A DNA stretch of 64,000 nt from a sulfur-oxidizing endosymbiont of Gigantopelta aegis (GTDB lineage Bacteria; Pseudomonadota; Gammaproteobacteria; GRL18): assembly GCF_016097415.1 (NCBI RefSeq), contig NZ_JAEHGE010000001.1, positions 2,653,157-2,717,156 on the forward strand. Reading direction: 5' to 3'. This document shows, piece after piece, positions 24,611 to 33,430 of this stretch (positions are counted from its first letter, which is position 1; each line of letters starts with the position of its first letter). The notes beneath the pieces are model-generated. The model was not told the DNA's origin and ran no database searches. It worked only from the letters and a program-made list of their open reading frames with translations. The position numbers and the translations under genes are program-made.

Positions 24611-25489
24611 CTACTGTTGTTGTTGTTGTTGTTGTTGTTGTGTTTCGCCGCCGCTGGTAAAGGGGGTGACGTAGACTAGCAGGCCAAAAACTGGGTTGTC
24701 GATATAATGTAATTCACGGCTGCGCATTTTTCGATTTTGCTTAAATAAATAGACTTGGTTGGTGCATGAGTTGTTGTCATTTATTGCATCTGTATTTTGC
24801 GTTTCGAGTTGCGATGTGCCATTTTCTAATTGCTTATCTAAAGCGGCATCACTGGCTTTTTCTATAGTCGGACTGGTTTGTTCAGATGAATATTCGCATC
24901 GAGAGGCTTTTAGGTCAACTTGCATGTGTAGGAAGCGTGAGACATATAATTTTATTTCACCGCTAGGGATTAAACTATCAGAAAATTGATTTGAGATGAT
25001 TTTAATGGGTAGTGCCTGGTGCTTTGATAGTGAACGTTGTGTCCAGCCAAAATGTGCTAAAAGTTTAAAGTTAGGTGAATAACGCAAATGAGCAGCTGAT
25101 TCGGCCAGTTTGTAGTTTTCTGCTGAAATGGCTGCGATGTCATTTCTAAGGGCTAAAAAACGTTTATTTTGTAGGTCATATTCGGCTAATGCCGGGCTGT
25201 CATCAGTGAGTGTTTGATTGTCAGTTATTGTTTGTGCTGTGCCAATGTTTTTATTCAATGAGCTTTCATTTGTATTGTCATTGAATGTCCCATCAAAAAG
25301 ATCGGGGCGACTCCAGCGTTCATCGCGTTTGCCTTGTTCATTCAAATGTTGAAAAAGGATGACTTCAACGATGTAGTATTGTTTCTTTTCAGTTGCTACG
25401 TCCGTATTGGCTGTTTCTTCTGCTTGAAGCGAGGTGCTGGCGCAGAGTAATAGCAGTAAATAACGTCCATATTTTAACAGAATGTGCAT
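24611..25489 (-). CDS. csiV: CsiV-family envelope protein with polyglutamine tail
   Basis: 292 residues. Signal peptide 1-23 (LLLLLCASTSLQAEE), so periplasmic. YYIVEVILFQHLN and the C-terminal MRSRELHYIDNPVFGLLVYV match the CsiV family, named for a protein linked to cell-wall synthesis control in Vibrio. The middle is low-complexity and poorly conserved. The final nine residues are all glutamine, encoded by one CAG and eight CAA codons just before the stop. Transcribed alone, divergent from the deformylase gene. Confidence 0.85.
   Translation of the reverse strand: MHILLKYGRYLLLLLCASTSLQAEETANTDVATEKKQYYIVEVILFQHLNEQGKRDERWSRPDLFDGTFNDNTNESSLNKNIGTAQTITDNQTLTDDSPALAEYDLQNKRFLALRNDIAAISAENYKLAESAAHLRYSPNFKLLAHFGWTQRSLSKHQALPIKIISNQFSDSLIPSGEIKLYVSRFLHMQVDLKASRCEYSSEQTSPTIEKASDAALDKQLENGTSQLETQNTDAINDNNSCTNQVYLFKQNRKMRSRELHYIDNPVFGLLVYVTPFTSGGETQQQQQQQQQ
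24614..24640 (-). repeat. Trinucleotide microsatellite at the 3' end of csiV
   Basis: Nine consecutive glutamine codons (eight identical CAA, one CAG) end directly at the stop codon. Slippage here would alter tail length without a frameshift. Confidence 0.95.
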
Positions 25490-25587
25490 AGTTTAATGAT
25501 CTCGTTTATTAAGCGATATATTATGCTAAATAGCCTCGCGGAAAGCTATACTAAATTAGTGAATTTGAGAAATAGATGGATAAATAA

Positions 25588-26133
25588 ATGAGTATCCTGG
25601 AAATTGTAACAATGGGTGATCCCCGATTGGCTTTAGTCGCATCTCCTGTGGTTGATTTTCAGGATGAGACTTTAGCCCTTAGTATAGCTGATATGGTTGA
25701 TACGATGAGACATTATCAGGGAGTGGGCTTGGCTGCACCGCAAATCGGTTTGAGCAAACAAATACTGGTGCTTGAGGTGGATGTGAATGAACGCTACCCA
25801 CAGGCCGAGAGTATTGCTTTGAATGTGCTGATTAATCCGACCATTATTGCAGCCTCAGATGAGCAGGAAAGTGCCTGGGAGGGTTGTTTGAGCTTGCCTG
25901 GTTTAAGAGGTAAGGTTGCTCGTGCTGCTCAAATTACTTATCGGGCACAGTCACCAACAGGAGATTTCTTAGAAAAAACGGTGACGGGCTTTCATGCACG
26001 GATTATTCAACATGAAATTGATCACTTAAAGGGGGTTTTATACCCACAACAACTGACTGATTTGCATGATTTTGGTTTTGAAGATAGCTTGCCGGGCTTT
26101 AACTTAGAAAACAGCTTAGAAAAACCAGTTTAA
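25588..26133 (+). CDS. def: Peptide deformylase
   Basis: 181 residues, removes N-formyl from nascent proteins using an Fe or Zn centre. All three family motifs are present: GVGLAAPQIG (about 46-55), EGCLSLPG (about 95-102) and HEIDHLKG (about 139-146). Unlike most gammaproteobacterial def genes it is not beside fmt, so it may be a second copy. It is convergent with mutH, 9 bases apart at the 3' ends. Confidence 0.92.
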   Translation: MSILEIVTMGDPRLALVASPVVDFQDETLALSIADMVDTMRHYQGVGLAAPQIGLSKQILVLEVDVNERYPQAESIALNVLINPTIIAASDEQESAWEGCLSLPGLRGKVARAAQITYRAQSPTGDFLEKTVTGFHARIIQHEIDHLKGVLYPQQLTDLHDFGFEDSLPGFNLENSLEKPV

Positions 26134-26142
26134 TCAAATGTG

Positions 26143-26817
26143 CTAAGACTGAACAATTGCTTGTAAAATCCGATTGGTAAAGCTTGTTCTGAGGTAAAAG
26201 CCTCGAGGAAGTGTTTGTTTTCTCAGACCATTTTCACCGATGCCGGTAGTGACGACCGAACTATTGGCCGCTTTGGGGCGAATTTGTAATGATTCACCCA
26301 TGTGGGCGGTAATACTTTCTACCTGTCCTAGGCTGATCAGTTCCATGAATTCTTCCCAGTCGCGTTGTAACTCATCCATTTGTTGTTCAGACGGCGACCA
26401 GATAAAGCCCTTGCCCACTCGACGTTCAGCAATAGCAATAGCCGGATCGGCCTCTATCGGTAGCCAGAGAACTCTGGATAGCTTGTGAAAGACACAGGAG
26501 TCCTCCCAACTTAAACCAATATTATTGAGCAAGGGAGTTACGCAAACATAGGTGGTTTCTTTGGCTTTGTGCTGTGCTGTGAGCGGGATGGTTTTTAATT
26601 CAATGCCTAGATTTTGAAAGTCAGGCTCGGATAAATTTCCGGCTGATGCACCTAAATGGACTTCAATGAGTTGACCTATCCAACCCTTATCGCGTTTGAG
26701 ATTGTCCGGTACTGTCCAGTGGATATTCAGTGCTAATTGAGCCAATGTTTGCCCCGCAAGCGCTTTTACTCGTGCTTCCAGCTCGGCTTCGGATGTGGGT
26801 TTGCTGAATTTTTTCAT
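26143..26817 (-). CDS. mutH: DNA mismatch repair endonuclease MutH
   Basis: 224 residues. MutH nicks the unmethylated strand at hemimethylated GATC sites during methyl-directed repair with MutS and MutL. The catalytic D-E-K pattern is visible in SEPDFQNLGIELKTIPL. Other family blocks include GKGFIWSPSEQQ and LPRGFYLRTSFTNRIL at the C-terminus. Presence implies Dam methylation in this genome. The start region is duplicated: the 20 bases around the ATG recur immediately upstream and create a tiny MKS reading frame before the real start. No strong Shine-Dalgarno is seen. Confidence 0.92.
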   Translation of the reverse strand: MKKFSKPTSEAELEARVKALAGQTLAQLALNIHWTVPDNLKRDKGWIGQLIEVHLGASAGNLSEPDFQNLGIELKTIPLTAQHKAKETTYVCVTPLLNNIGLSWEDSCVFHKLSRVLWLPIEADPAIAIAERRVGKGFIWSPSEQQMDELQRDWEEFMELISLGQVESITAHMGESLQIRPKAANSSVVTTGIGENGLRKQTLPRGFYLRTSFTNRILQAIVQS

Positions 26818-26850
26818 ATCAAATGCTAACTTTTCATATCAAATGCTAAC
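26811..26850. repeat. Tandem 20-bp duplication across the mutH start
   Basis: The unit ttttcatatcaaatgctaac occurs at 26811-26830 and again at 26831-26850. On the minus strand the upstream copy gives a decoy ATG followed by AAA AGT TAG, 20 bases ahead of the mutH start. Confidence 0.95.
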
Positions 26851-26896
26851 AACGGAAACAGGGAATGCGAATTGTAAAACAAAGGGAGAAAAGGGC

Positions 26897-27076
26897 TTAG
26901 ACAGATTTAATCAGTAAAAAAACAAAACCGGCAACAAGCGCAAGAGGTATTAAGACAGACACCAAATCATTGCTGGATGCTTTAGGACTGTTTTTAATCA
27001 TGTCTTTAGCACGGGGAACAATGTAAACAAGCATCATTACAATCAGTAATGCGGAAAAAATTTTCATCCAATCCAT
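26897..27076 (-). CDS. Small membrane protein (59 residues), unknown function
   Basis: Start MDWMKIFSALLIVMMLVYIV, a short polar loop (PRAKDMIKNSPKASSND), then a second hydrophobic helix ending FVFLLIKSV. Two transmembrane helices with a charged loop make a hairpin-like membrane protein. It is placed between yccA and mutH on the same strand and could be cotranscribed with mutH. I do not recognise a named family. The hydropathy pattern and clean start and stop argue for a real gene; only a weak ribosome site (AGAGAC) is visible. Confidence 0.65.
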   Translation of the reverse strand: MDWMKIFSALLIVMMLVYIVPRAKDMIKNSPKASSNDLVSVLIPLALVAGFVFLLIKSV

Positions 27077-27111
27077 AAAACGTTGTCTCTGATAAAATTG
27101 AGGGGAATGTA

Positions 27112-27160
27112 TTTTACCATTCCCTTTCTATGCTGTTGAGGATAGAAAGGGAAGGTAAAA
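27112..27160 (-). terminator. Stem-loop after yccA, possible terminator
   Basis: A 19-bp stem (27112-27131 with 27142-27160, one bulged A) lies just past the yccA stop on the minus strand. No clear T run follows, so it may be a weak terminator or a stabilising 3' hairpin. Confidence 0.45.
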
Positions 27161-27173
27161 TGCAGGGACAGAC

Positions 27174-27839
27174 TTAGTCGTCTGACATGACACCTAATAA
27201 CATCAACAAATTAACAAAGATGTTATACAGACTTAAATATAAGCCCACTGTTGCCATGATGTAGTTTTTCTCACCACCATTGATGATACGGCTGGTGTCA
27301 TACAAGATGAAACCACTCATGATTAGGATGATCGCTGCTGACAATGCTAAAGACAGTGCAGGGATTTCCATGAAGATATTGGCCAGCGCTGTAATTAATA
27401 CCAGAACCATACCAACGACTAACATGCCGCCCATGAAGCTAAAGTCTTTACGTGTGGTGAGTGCATATCCAGATAATGCTAGGAATATCACACCAGTACC
27501 GCCTAAAGCGGTCATAATTAATTGACTGCCATTGGCCATTTGTAAGTAGTTGTTGAGCATTGGACCCAGGCCAAGACCCAGTAAACCAGTGATGCCGAAG
27601 ACCACTGCGATACCTGCTGCGCTATTGGCTGTACGAGGTAATACAAACCAAATTAAACCTAGTGCACCAAATGTTGCCACCAGAGGCATAAAGCCACCGA
27701 TATTTATTTGCATTGAAATGAAAGCAGTTAAGGCACTAAAAAGTAAAGTGACAGAAAGTAACGCATAAGTATTTTTAAGTACTTTATTGGTTTCTAGAAC
27801 AGCTGATTGCGGTTGTGCAAACTCTACTGGACGATTCAT
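27174..27839 (-). CDS. yccA: Bax inhibitor-1 / YccA family membrane protein
   Basis: 221 residues with seven predicted transmembrane helices between residues 25 and 215. The family signature LYDTSRIINGG near residue 185 is clear, with NYIMATVGLYLSLYNIFVN following. YccA in E. coli binds and modulates the FtsH protease; other members act as calcium channels. The start is preceded by GGAGGC. Single gene, divergent from tRNA-Ser. Confidence 0.9.
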   Translation of the reverse strand: MNRPVEFAQPQSAVLETNKVLKNTYALLSVTLLFSALTAFISMQINIGGFMPLVATFGALGLIWFVLPRTANSAAGIAVVFGITGLLGLGLGPMLNNYLQMANGSQLIMTALGGTGVIFLALSGYALTTRKDFSFMGGMLVVGMVLVLITALANIFMEIPALSLALSAAIILIMSGFILYDTSRIINGGEKNYIMATVGLYLSLYNIFVNLLMLLGVMSDD

Positions 27840-28083
27840 TATTGATTAGCCTCCTGGCTTTTCTTTTTTAGTAAAAAACGCTAGTAATACGTGGATACAC
27901 AAATCTGTACTTTAAACTGTAAAGACTGTATTTAATGTGCAGTCTGTATACGAACGTAGTAATTAAGCAATTATGACTTAAACATGCTATCTATGACAAT
28001 ACAAATCAAGGAAAATTCATTTTTTTTACATTTAGGCTAGTATTACTTGAAAAGGTTGTTTATAATCGCCTCACTTTTTCGAC

Positions 28084-28173
28084 GGTGGGCTGGCAGAGTG
28101 GCTGAATGCACTGGTCTTGAAAACCAGCAACGGTTTATCCCGTTCGGGGGTTCGACTCCCTCGCCCATCGCCA
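28084..28173 (+). tRNA. tRNA-Ser (anticodon TGA)
   Basis: 90 bases including encoded CCA. Acceptor ggtgggc pairs with gcccatc; the anticodon stem ctggt/accag encloses loop cttgaaa, giving TGA for UCA codons. The long variable arm typical of serine tRNAs is present. A TATAAT box lies at 28061-28066, but no good -35 is visible at normal spacing. Confidence 0.95.
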
Positions 28174-28517
28174 TTATTTTAAAAAGCTGTTATTTTAAAA
28201 ATAATAAACAATAATGAGCCAAGAAAAAGCTATTATTTTCATCCTATGAAAATAGAATCTATTTCAAAACTATTTCATCGTTCCTTTTAGTAATACCACA
28301 TAAAAATTAAAATATAATGTTAGTGAATACTTATGCAGGTCTTTTGCTGTAGCATCTTACCTCTAAACAAGTTAAACTTTCACTATAACGGAGATGGGGT
28401 TTATTGCTGTGTTTTTTCTTCATTTAGGCAATACTGAGTACATCCACCCATACATAGCTTAGGATAAAGTAACAGGCAACATTAATAATAAAGCCTGGAG
28501 GATTTCAGTGATAAAAG
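28174..28517 (+). promoter_or_regulatory. uvrY: Displaced 5' region, RBS and first codons of uvrY
   Basis: No gene is seen between tRNA-Ser and 28495. At 28495-28517 lie a GGAGG ribosome site and GTG ATA AAA G, which joined to 30904 onward reads MIKVLLVDDHE, the expected start of a UvrY/GacA receiver domain. The stretch therefore holds the native promoter and translation start, now cut off by the IS66 element. Confidence 0.85.
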
Positions 28518-28601
28518 GTAAGCGCTTAACCATCTAGCGTTATTCAAAAAATATCTCCCCTGCCTCATAATCAATCCATCGATTAATTATGAGACATATC
28601 A

Positions 28602-28931
28602 ATGAAACCAGAAACCCAAGCCAACTCAAAACAATTTTGGCAAGACCACGTTAATCAATGGAATGAAAACAGTATCAGCCAGGCATCCTATTGTCAGGAA
28701 CATGGGCTATCCATCAAACGTTTTGGCTATTACAAGCGTAAGTTGCTGGGTGCAACAACGCAAACCAGTGCGATGACAAAGGGGAATGGTTTTATTCAAC
28801 TATCCTCCCCGAAACACTATTCAGCCCGCACCTCAGCATTAATTGTAGAATTACCCAATCAGCTACGCATTGAAGGAGTGACTGCCGATAATGTACAGCT
28901 GGTAAAACAATTAGCAGGACTGTTCCAATGA
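28602..28931 (+). CDS. IS66 accessory protein TnpA
   Basis: 109 residues. N-terminal helix-turn-helix region typical of IS66 OrfA (FWQDHVNQWNENSISQASYC, then GLSIKRFGYYKRKL) followed by a variable tail. Overlaps tnpB by 4 bases (ATGA). Open and full length. Confidence 0.85.
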   Translation: MKPETQANSKQFWQDHVNQWNENSISQASYCQEHGLSIKRFGYYKRKLLGATTQTSAMTKGNGFIQLSSPKHYSARTSALIVELPNQLRIEGVTADNVQLVKQLAGLFQ

Positions 28932-29291
28932 AGTCAGCCATACGTCCATCACTCAGCCTGCCACAGGTGTATCTCTATCTGAAGCCTGTTGATTTTCGTA
29001 AAAGTTTTATTGGCCTCAGTGCCATTGTTGAATGTGAATTAGGTCATAATCCTTTGCAGGCCATCTGTATGCCTTTACCAATCGTCAGCGTAATAAAATT
29101 AAATGCCTCTTCTGGGATAATACCGGTTTTGTACTCTATTACAAAAGTCTCTCAGAAGAAAAGTTCAATGGCCAAAGGGTGAAGATGACCTGATGAATAT
29201 CACCGGACAACAAATCAACTGGCTATTAGACGGCTATGATATCAGTGTCATGAAACCGCATAAGAAATTGCATTATGAGTCTGTATTTTAA
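28928..29291 (+). pseudogene. IS66 TnpB, frameshifted twice
   Basis: The N-terminus (LPQVYLYLKPVDFRKSFIGL) matches IS66 OrfB. Around 29060 the frame is lost; the family sequence continues in another frame as HLYAFTNRQRNKIKCLFWDN and GFVLYYKSLSEEKF. At about 29167 an A is missing (ttcaatgg for ttcaaatgg) and the end WPKGEDDLMNITGQQINWLL lies in yet another frame. The intact protein would be about 120 residues; the open frame stops at 84. Confidence 0.85.
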
Positions 29292-29325
29292 GTACTTTTT
29301 AGTCTATTTTTGTTATAATAAAGCC

Positions 29326-30887
29326 ATGCAAAACAAGGCTGAATCCACAAAAACGACTCTATATTTTCCGCTTTTTCACACGCGGACAAGAATGAATTGT
29401 TGAGTGTCATTGAACAGAAAAACCACCGTATAAAAATACTGGAAGAAGCCCTTCGTCTGGCTCGTAGTAAACGCTTTGCACCCAGCAGTGAAAAAAGTGA
29501 TGGTCAGGAACGCTTATTTGATGAAGCTGAGCAGGCGGCTGACGATGAGGGGCTCCCTGAACCTAAAACCACTTCGCCTAAGAAGAAAGAAAAAACAGGC
29601 AGGAAGCCTTTCTCAAAGACTATTCCAAGAGTCCCTGTCTTCATCGATCTGACAGATGAAGAAAAAGCCGGTGCCATTGAGGTTTTTTACACTAAAGTCA
29701 GAGAAGAGCTGGATATCATTCCAGCTAAAGTCCAAATACTGGAATACTTCCAGGAAAAAGCCGTCTTTGCAGGCACCAATGACACAGACAGTCGTTCAAT
29801 GAAAGCTGCGGTCATGCCAAAACATCCATTACCTAAATCAATGGGCAGTATTCACCTGATGGCACACATCATTATCTCAAAATATGCCGATGGTTTGCCT
29901 CTGTATCGAATGGAAGGCATATTATCACGCTATGGCGGCGATATAACCCGAGCCACCATGGCCAATTGGGCTATTAAACTGGCTCATCAGTTCCAGCCGC
30001 TCATCAACCTCATGCGAGAACATCAACTGTCGGGTGACATCATCCAAATGGATGAAACGGTGCTCAAAGTATTAAAAGAGCCGGGACTCAGTGCTCATTC
30101 GAACAAATACATGTGGGTCAGTCGTGGCGGGCCACCTGGACAACCCAGTGTGCTGTTTGAATACGATCCTTCTCGTAAGAAGGAAGTACCACTGCGCCTG
30201 CTTGATGGCTTTAGCGGCTATCTGCAAACCGATGGCTATGCCGGTTACAATGCCGTGTGTGCACAAAATAATGCCACATCGGTCGGCTGCTGGGATCACA
30301 CTCGCCGTAAATTCAAAGATTCTCAGACGGCACAACCAAAGAAAAAGAGCAATCAAAAGCCTACAAAAGCCGATGTGGCACTGGCCCATATCAATAAGCT
30401 GTATTTAATTGAGCGTGAGATAAAAGAAGCCAGTGTTAATGAAAAATTTAAGGTTCGTCAGAAACAGAGCCTGCCGCTTCTTGAGAAAATAAGAACATGG
30501 GTCGATAACACCCTGGGCAAAGTGCCGAACGACAGCTTGACAGGAAAAGCACTCACCTATATTGATAATCAATGGCCTAAGCTGACTGTTTATTGTGAAG
30601 ATGGTCGGTTGAATATCAGTAATGTGCTGGCAGAAAATGCTATCCGTCCATTCTGCGTGGGTAGAAAGGCCTGGTTATTTTCAGATACGCCAAAGGGTGC
30701 ACATGCCAGTGCAGTTCATTATAGTTTTATTGAAACCGCTAAGGCCAATGATATTGAGCCATATGCGTATATGGTCTATGTATTAACCCAATTACCTTAT
30801 GCGGATACGGTTGAAAAGCTGGAAGCATTGCTTCCCTGGAATTTTAAAAAATCAGAATTGGAAAAGGTAAAGAACGCTGTTCGTTAA
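29326..30887 (+). pseudogene. IS66 transposase TnpC, N-terminal frameshift
   Basis: An ATG at 29326 starts MQNKAEST, and the family continuation NDSIFSAFSHADKNELLSVI lies in the next frame because an A5 run (29349-29353) is one A short. From 29397 the frame is open for 496 residues. It contains the leucine-zipper-like start, DDE catalytic blocks (IQMDETVLKVL, DGYAGYNAVC, ENAIRPFCVGRKAW) and a normal C-terminus. Translation from an internal TTG would lose only about 20 residues, so some activity is possible. Its stop is in frame with uvrY, five codons before the remaining uvrY GTG. Confidence 0.8.
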
Positions 30888-30902
30888 GCGCTTACGATAA
30901 AA

Positions 30903-31532
30903 GTGTTACTGGTCGATGACCATGAACTCGTCAGAACAGGGATAAGACGCTTAATCGACGATATCAATGGTCTTGAAGTCGTTGGAGAAGTCGAAACAGG
31001 TGAGGCTGCCATTGAGTTCACTAAAAATGAACACGTCGATGTCGTGTTGATGGATCTCAATATGCCCGGTATTGGTGGCATGGAGGCAACCCGTCGTCTC
31101 ATTGCAAAAGATCGACACCTAAAAATCATTGTCGTCACCGTCCATGACAGCGAACCATTCCCACAACAATTATTCAAAGCCGGTGCCATGGGCTACTTGA
31201 CCAAGGGCTGCAATATTGAAGAAATTGTCCATGCGATTAAAGAAGTATTTTATGGTCGTCGTTATGTGAGTGTTGATATTGCTCAAAAAATGGCAATGAA
31301 CGTACAACCTGAAGACGAAAATCCCTTTGACAAGCTGTCACAGCGTGAAATGCAAGTCATGATGATGAGTATGCAGGGCATGAAAGGACAAAAAATTTCT
31401 GAACAATTGAATTTAAGTCCTAAAACCATCAGTACTTACCGCTATCGTTTATTTGATAAACTTAATGTCTCCAATGATGTTGAATTAACCCGTTTAGCGA
31501 TGCAATACGGTCTGATTGATGATACGGTTTAA
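30903..31532 (+). CDS. uvrY: Response regulator UvrY/GacA, start interrupted by IS66
   Basis: 209 residues remaining. Receiver domain about 1-115, with phospho-acceptor Asp in VVLMDLNMPG, then a LuxR-type DNA-binding domain (KLSQREMQVMMM, EQLNLSPKTISTYRYRLFDK). Family role: BarA/GacS-dependent activator of small RNAs that titrate CsrA/RsmA, controlling carbon flow, biofilm and secretion. The native start GTG and ribosome site are 2.4 kb upstream beyond the IS. The present ORF can begin only at the former Val4 GTG, which has no good ribosome site; the IS66 tnpC frame ends 15 bases before and is in the same frame, so reinitiation is possible. uvrC and pgsA follow. Confidence 0.9.
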   Translation: MLLVDDHELVRTGIRRLIDDINGLEVVGEVETGEAAIEFTKNEHVDVVLMDLNMPGIGGMEATRRLIAKDRHLKIIVVTVHDSEPFPQQLFKAGAMGYLTKGCNIEEIVHAIKEVFYGRRYVSVDIAQKMAMNVQPEDENPFDKLSQREMQVMMMSMQGMKGQKISEQLNLSPKTISTYRYRLFDKLNVSNDVELTRLAMQYGLIDDTV

Positions 31533-31553
31533 TTCCGTTCCTTAAGCCTTTAA

Positions 31554-33413
31554 ATGTGCGATAAACCCAAACAAGCCTTTCCCCAACTACAATTCGAGCT
31601 GGCTGAGTTTTTAGCCGATCTCACCACAAGACCTGGCGTCTATCGCATGATAGATCGCAATGACATAGTGATTTATGTCGGTAAGGCAAAAAATCTAAAA
31701 AATCGAGTCAGTAGCTATTTCAGGCAAGCAGGCCAATCACCCAAAACAACCGTTATGGTGGGGCAGATTGCTAACATTGAAATCGTTATCACCCATACTG
31801 AAAGTGAAGCCTTACTACTCGAAAACAACCTGATCAAAACCCTTAAACCACGCTACAATATCTTGTTACGTGATGATAAGTCCTATCCTTATATCTTTTT
31901 GTCCGATCAGGATGACTTCCCACGCTTGGCCTTTCATCGAGGGGCACGCAATAAAAAAGGCCGTTACTTTGGCCCATATCCCAATGGACATTCGGTGAAG
32001 AGCAGTTTAAACCTCTTGCAAAAATTGTTTCCTGTGCGTCAATGTGAAGACAGTTTCTATAAAAATCGTTCCAGAGCTTGTTTGCAATACCAAATCAAAC
32101 GCTGTAAAGCCCCCTGTGTGGACTTGGTTTCACAGCAGGACTATGCCGAAGACGTACGTCACACCGTATTGTTTTTAGAAGGCAAAAGCAATCAGGTAAT
32201 TGATGAGTTAGTCAATGGCATGGAGCAAGCAGCACAAAACTTAGAATATGAAAAAGCCGCTGTGCATCGTGACCAAATTGGCGGCCTAAGACGCTTGCAA
32301 GAAAAACAATACGTCAGCAATGAAAAAGGTGACTTAGATATTATTGCCATTGAATATCAGCAAGGGGTTGCTTGTATCCAATTATTTTTTGTCCGTGATG
32401 GTTTAAATTTGGGAAATAAGAGCTTTTTTCCCAAAAATGCCCAGCATCAAAGTATTTCTGAGCTGTTGTCAGCATTCATTGCCCAATTTTACATCAGCAC
32501 CACTCAATCTGACCGCTTTATTCCCGACACTATACTGGTGAGCCATGCGTTTGATGACCGCGCTATTATTGAAGGCATACTGCATGAACAATCGGGACAC
32601 AAAGTTGAAATTAGAGACAAAGTGAGAAGCGAGCGGGCTAGATGGCTACAAATGGCTCAAATCAATGCACAAACAGCATTAATGAGTCGCTTATCCAATC
32701 GTGCTAGTGTCTTAAAGCGTTTTGAAGATTTGCAAGATGCACTGAAAATGGACTCATTGCCAGAACGCTTGGAATGCTTTGATATCAGCCACAGTTCCGG
32801 CGAAGCCACGGTCGCATCCTGCGTTGTTTTTGATCAGTCAGGGCCACTAAAAAGTGATTATCGACGCTTTAATATAGACAATATTACCCCAGGCGATGAC
32901 TATGCTGCCATGCATCAAGCTTTAACGCGCCGTTATCGACATCGAGATGAAAAATCGACAGCTAAATTACCGGATTTATTGGTCATTGATGGCGGTAAAG
33001 GGCAGGTGAAACAGGCACGGGAAGTGATGCAGTTGCTAGAAATCACCTCGGTAAAAATTATTGGCATCACCAAAGGAGAAGGGCGCAAGGCAGAACTTGA
33101 TACATTACTCTTGTCTGAGACAAATGAGAAAGTTATACTCCCTGCTAATTCAAAAGCGATGCACCTGATCCAGCATATTCGGGACGAAGCACATCGTTTT
33201 GCCATTACCGGACATAAAAACCGACGTGCGAAAACCAGAAAAACCTCTCAATTAGAACAAATTAGCGGTTTAGGGCCAAAACGCAGGCAACAATTATTGA
33301 AACAATTTGGTGGCTTACAAGCTGTCACTCGTGCCGGCATAGAAGACTTAGCTAAAATAAATGGTATTAGCAAAGCACTGGCGCAAAAAATATATGACCA
33401 TTTTCATCAATAA
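31554..33413 (+). CDS. uvrC: Excinuclease ABC subunit C
   Basis: 619 residues. GIY-YIG nuclease domain at the N-terminus (RPGVYRMIDRNDIVIYVGKA), a UVR motif near 205-240 (QNLEYEKAAVHRDQIGGL), the RNase H-like C-terminal nuclease with FDISHSSG and DLLVIDGGKGQ, and a helix-hairpin-helix end (ISGLGPKRRQQLLKQFGG). It makes both incisions in UvrABC nucleotide excision repair. Located 21 bases after uvrY, as in E. coli, so its transcription may now depend on promoters within or around the IS66 element. Confidence 0.95.
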   Translation: MCDKPKQAFPQLQFELAEFLADLTTRPGVYRMIDRNDIVIYVGKAKNLKNRVSSYFRQAGQSPKTTVMVGQIANIEIVITHTESEALLLENNLIKTLKPRYNILLRDDKSYPYIFLSDQDDFPRLAFHRGARNKKGRYFGPYPNGHSVKSSLNLLQKLFPVRQCEDSFYKNRSRACLQYQIKRCKAPCVDLVSQQDYAEDVRHTVLFLEGKSNQVIDELVNGMEQAAQNLEYEKAAVHRDQIGGLRRLQEKQYVSNEKGDLDIIAIEYQQGVACIQLFFVRDGLNLGNKSFFPKNAQHQSISELLSAFIAQFYISTTQSDRFIPDTILVSHAFDDRAIIEGILHEQSGHKVEIRDKVRSERARWLQMAQINAQTALMSRLSNRASVLKRFEDLQDALKMDSLPERLECFDISHSSGEATVASCVVFDQSGPLKSDYRRFNIDNITPGDDYAAMHQALTRRYRHRDEKSTAKLPDLLVIDGGKGQVKQAREVMQLLEITSVKIIGITKGEGRKAELDTLLLSETNEKVILPANSKAMHLIQHIRDEAHRFAITGHKNRRAKTRKTSQLEQISGLGPKRRQQLLKQFGGLQAVTRAGIEDLAKINGISKALAQKIYDHFHQ

Positions 33414-33430
33414 AGAGCATTAAAATTCTT

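Larger units (their letters stand above)
28518..30895 (+). mobile_element. IS66-family insertion sequence inside uvrY
   Basis: Ends are defined by inverted repeats beginning gtaagcgcttaac and an 8-bp direct duplication gataaaag at 28510-28517 and 30896-30903. Length 2378 bp. It has the family arrangement tnpA-tnpB-tnpC, but tnpB and the start of tnpC are frameshifted, so the copy is probably no longer autonomous. Confidence 0.95.

Noticed and set aside
30072-30408. 105-residue frames on both strands inside IS66 tnpC
   Set aside because: Both overlap the conserved DDE core of the transposase and have no family features.
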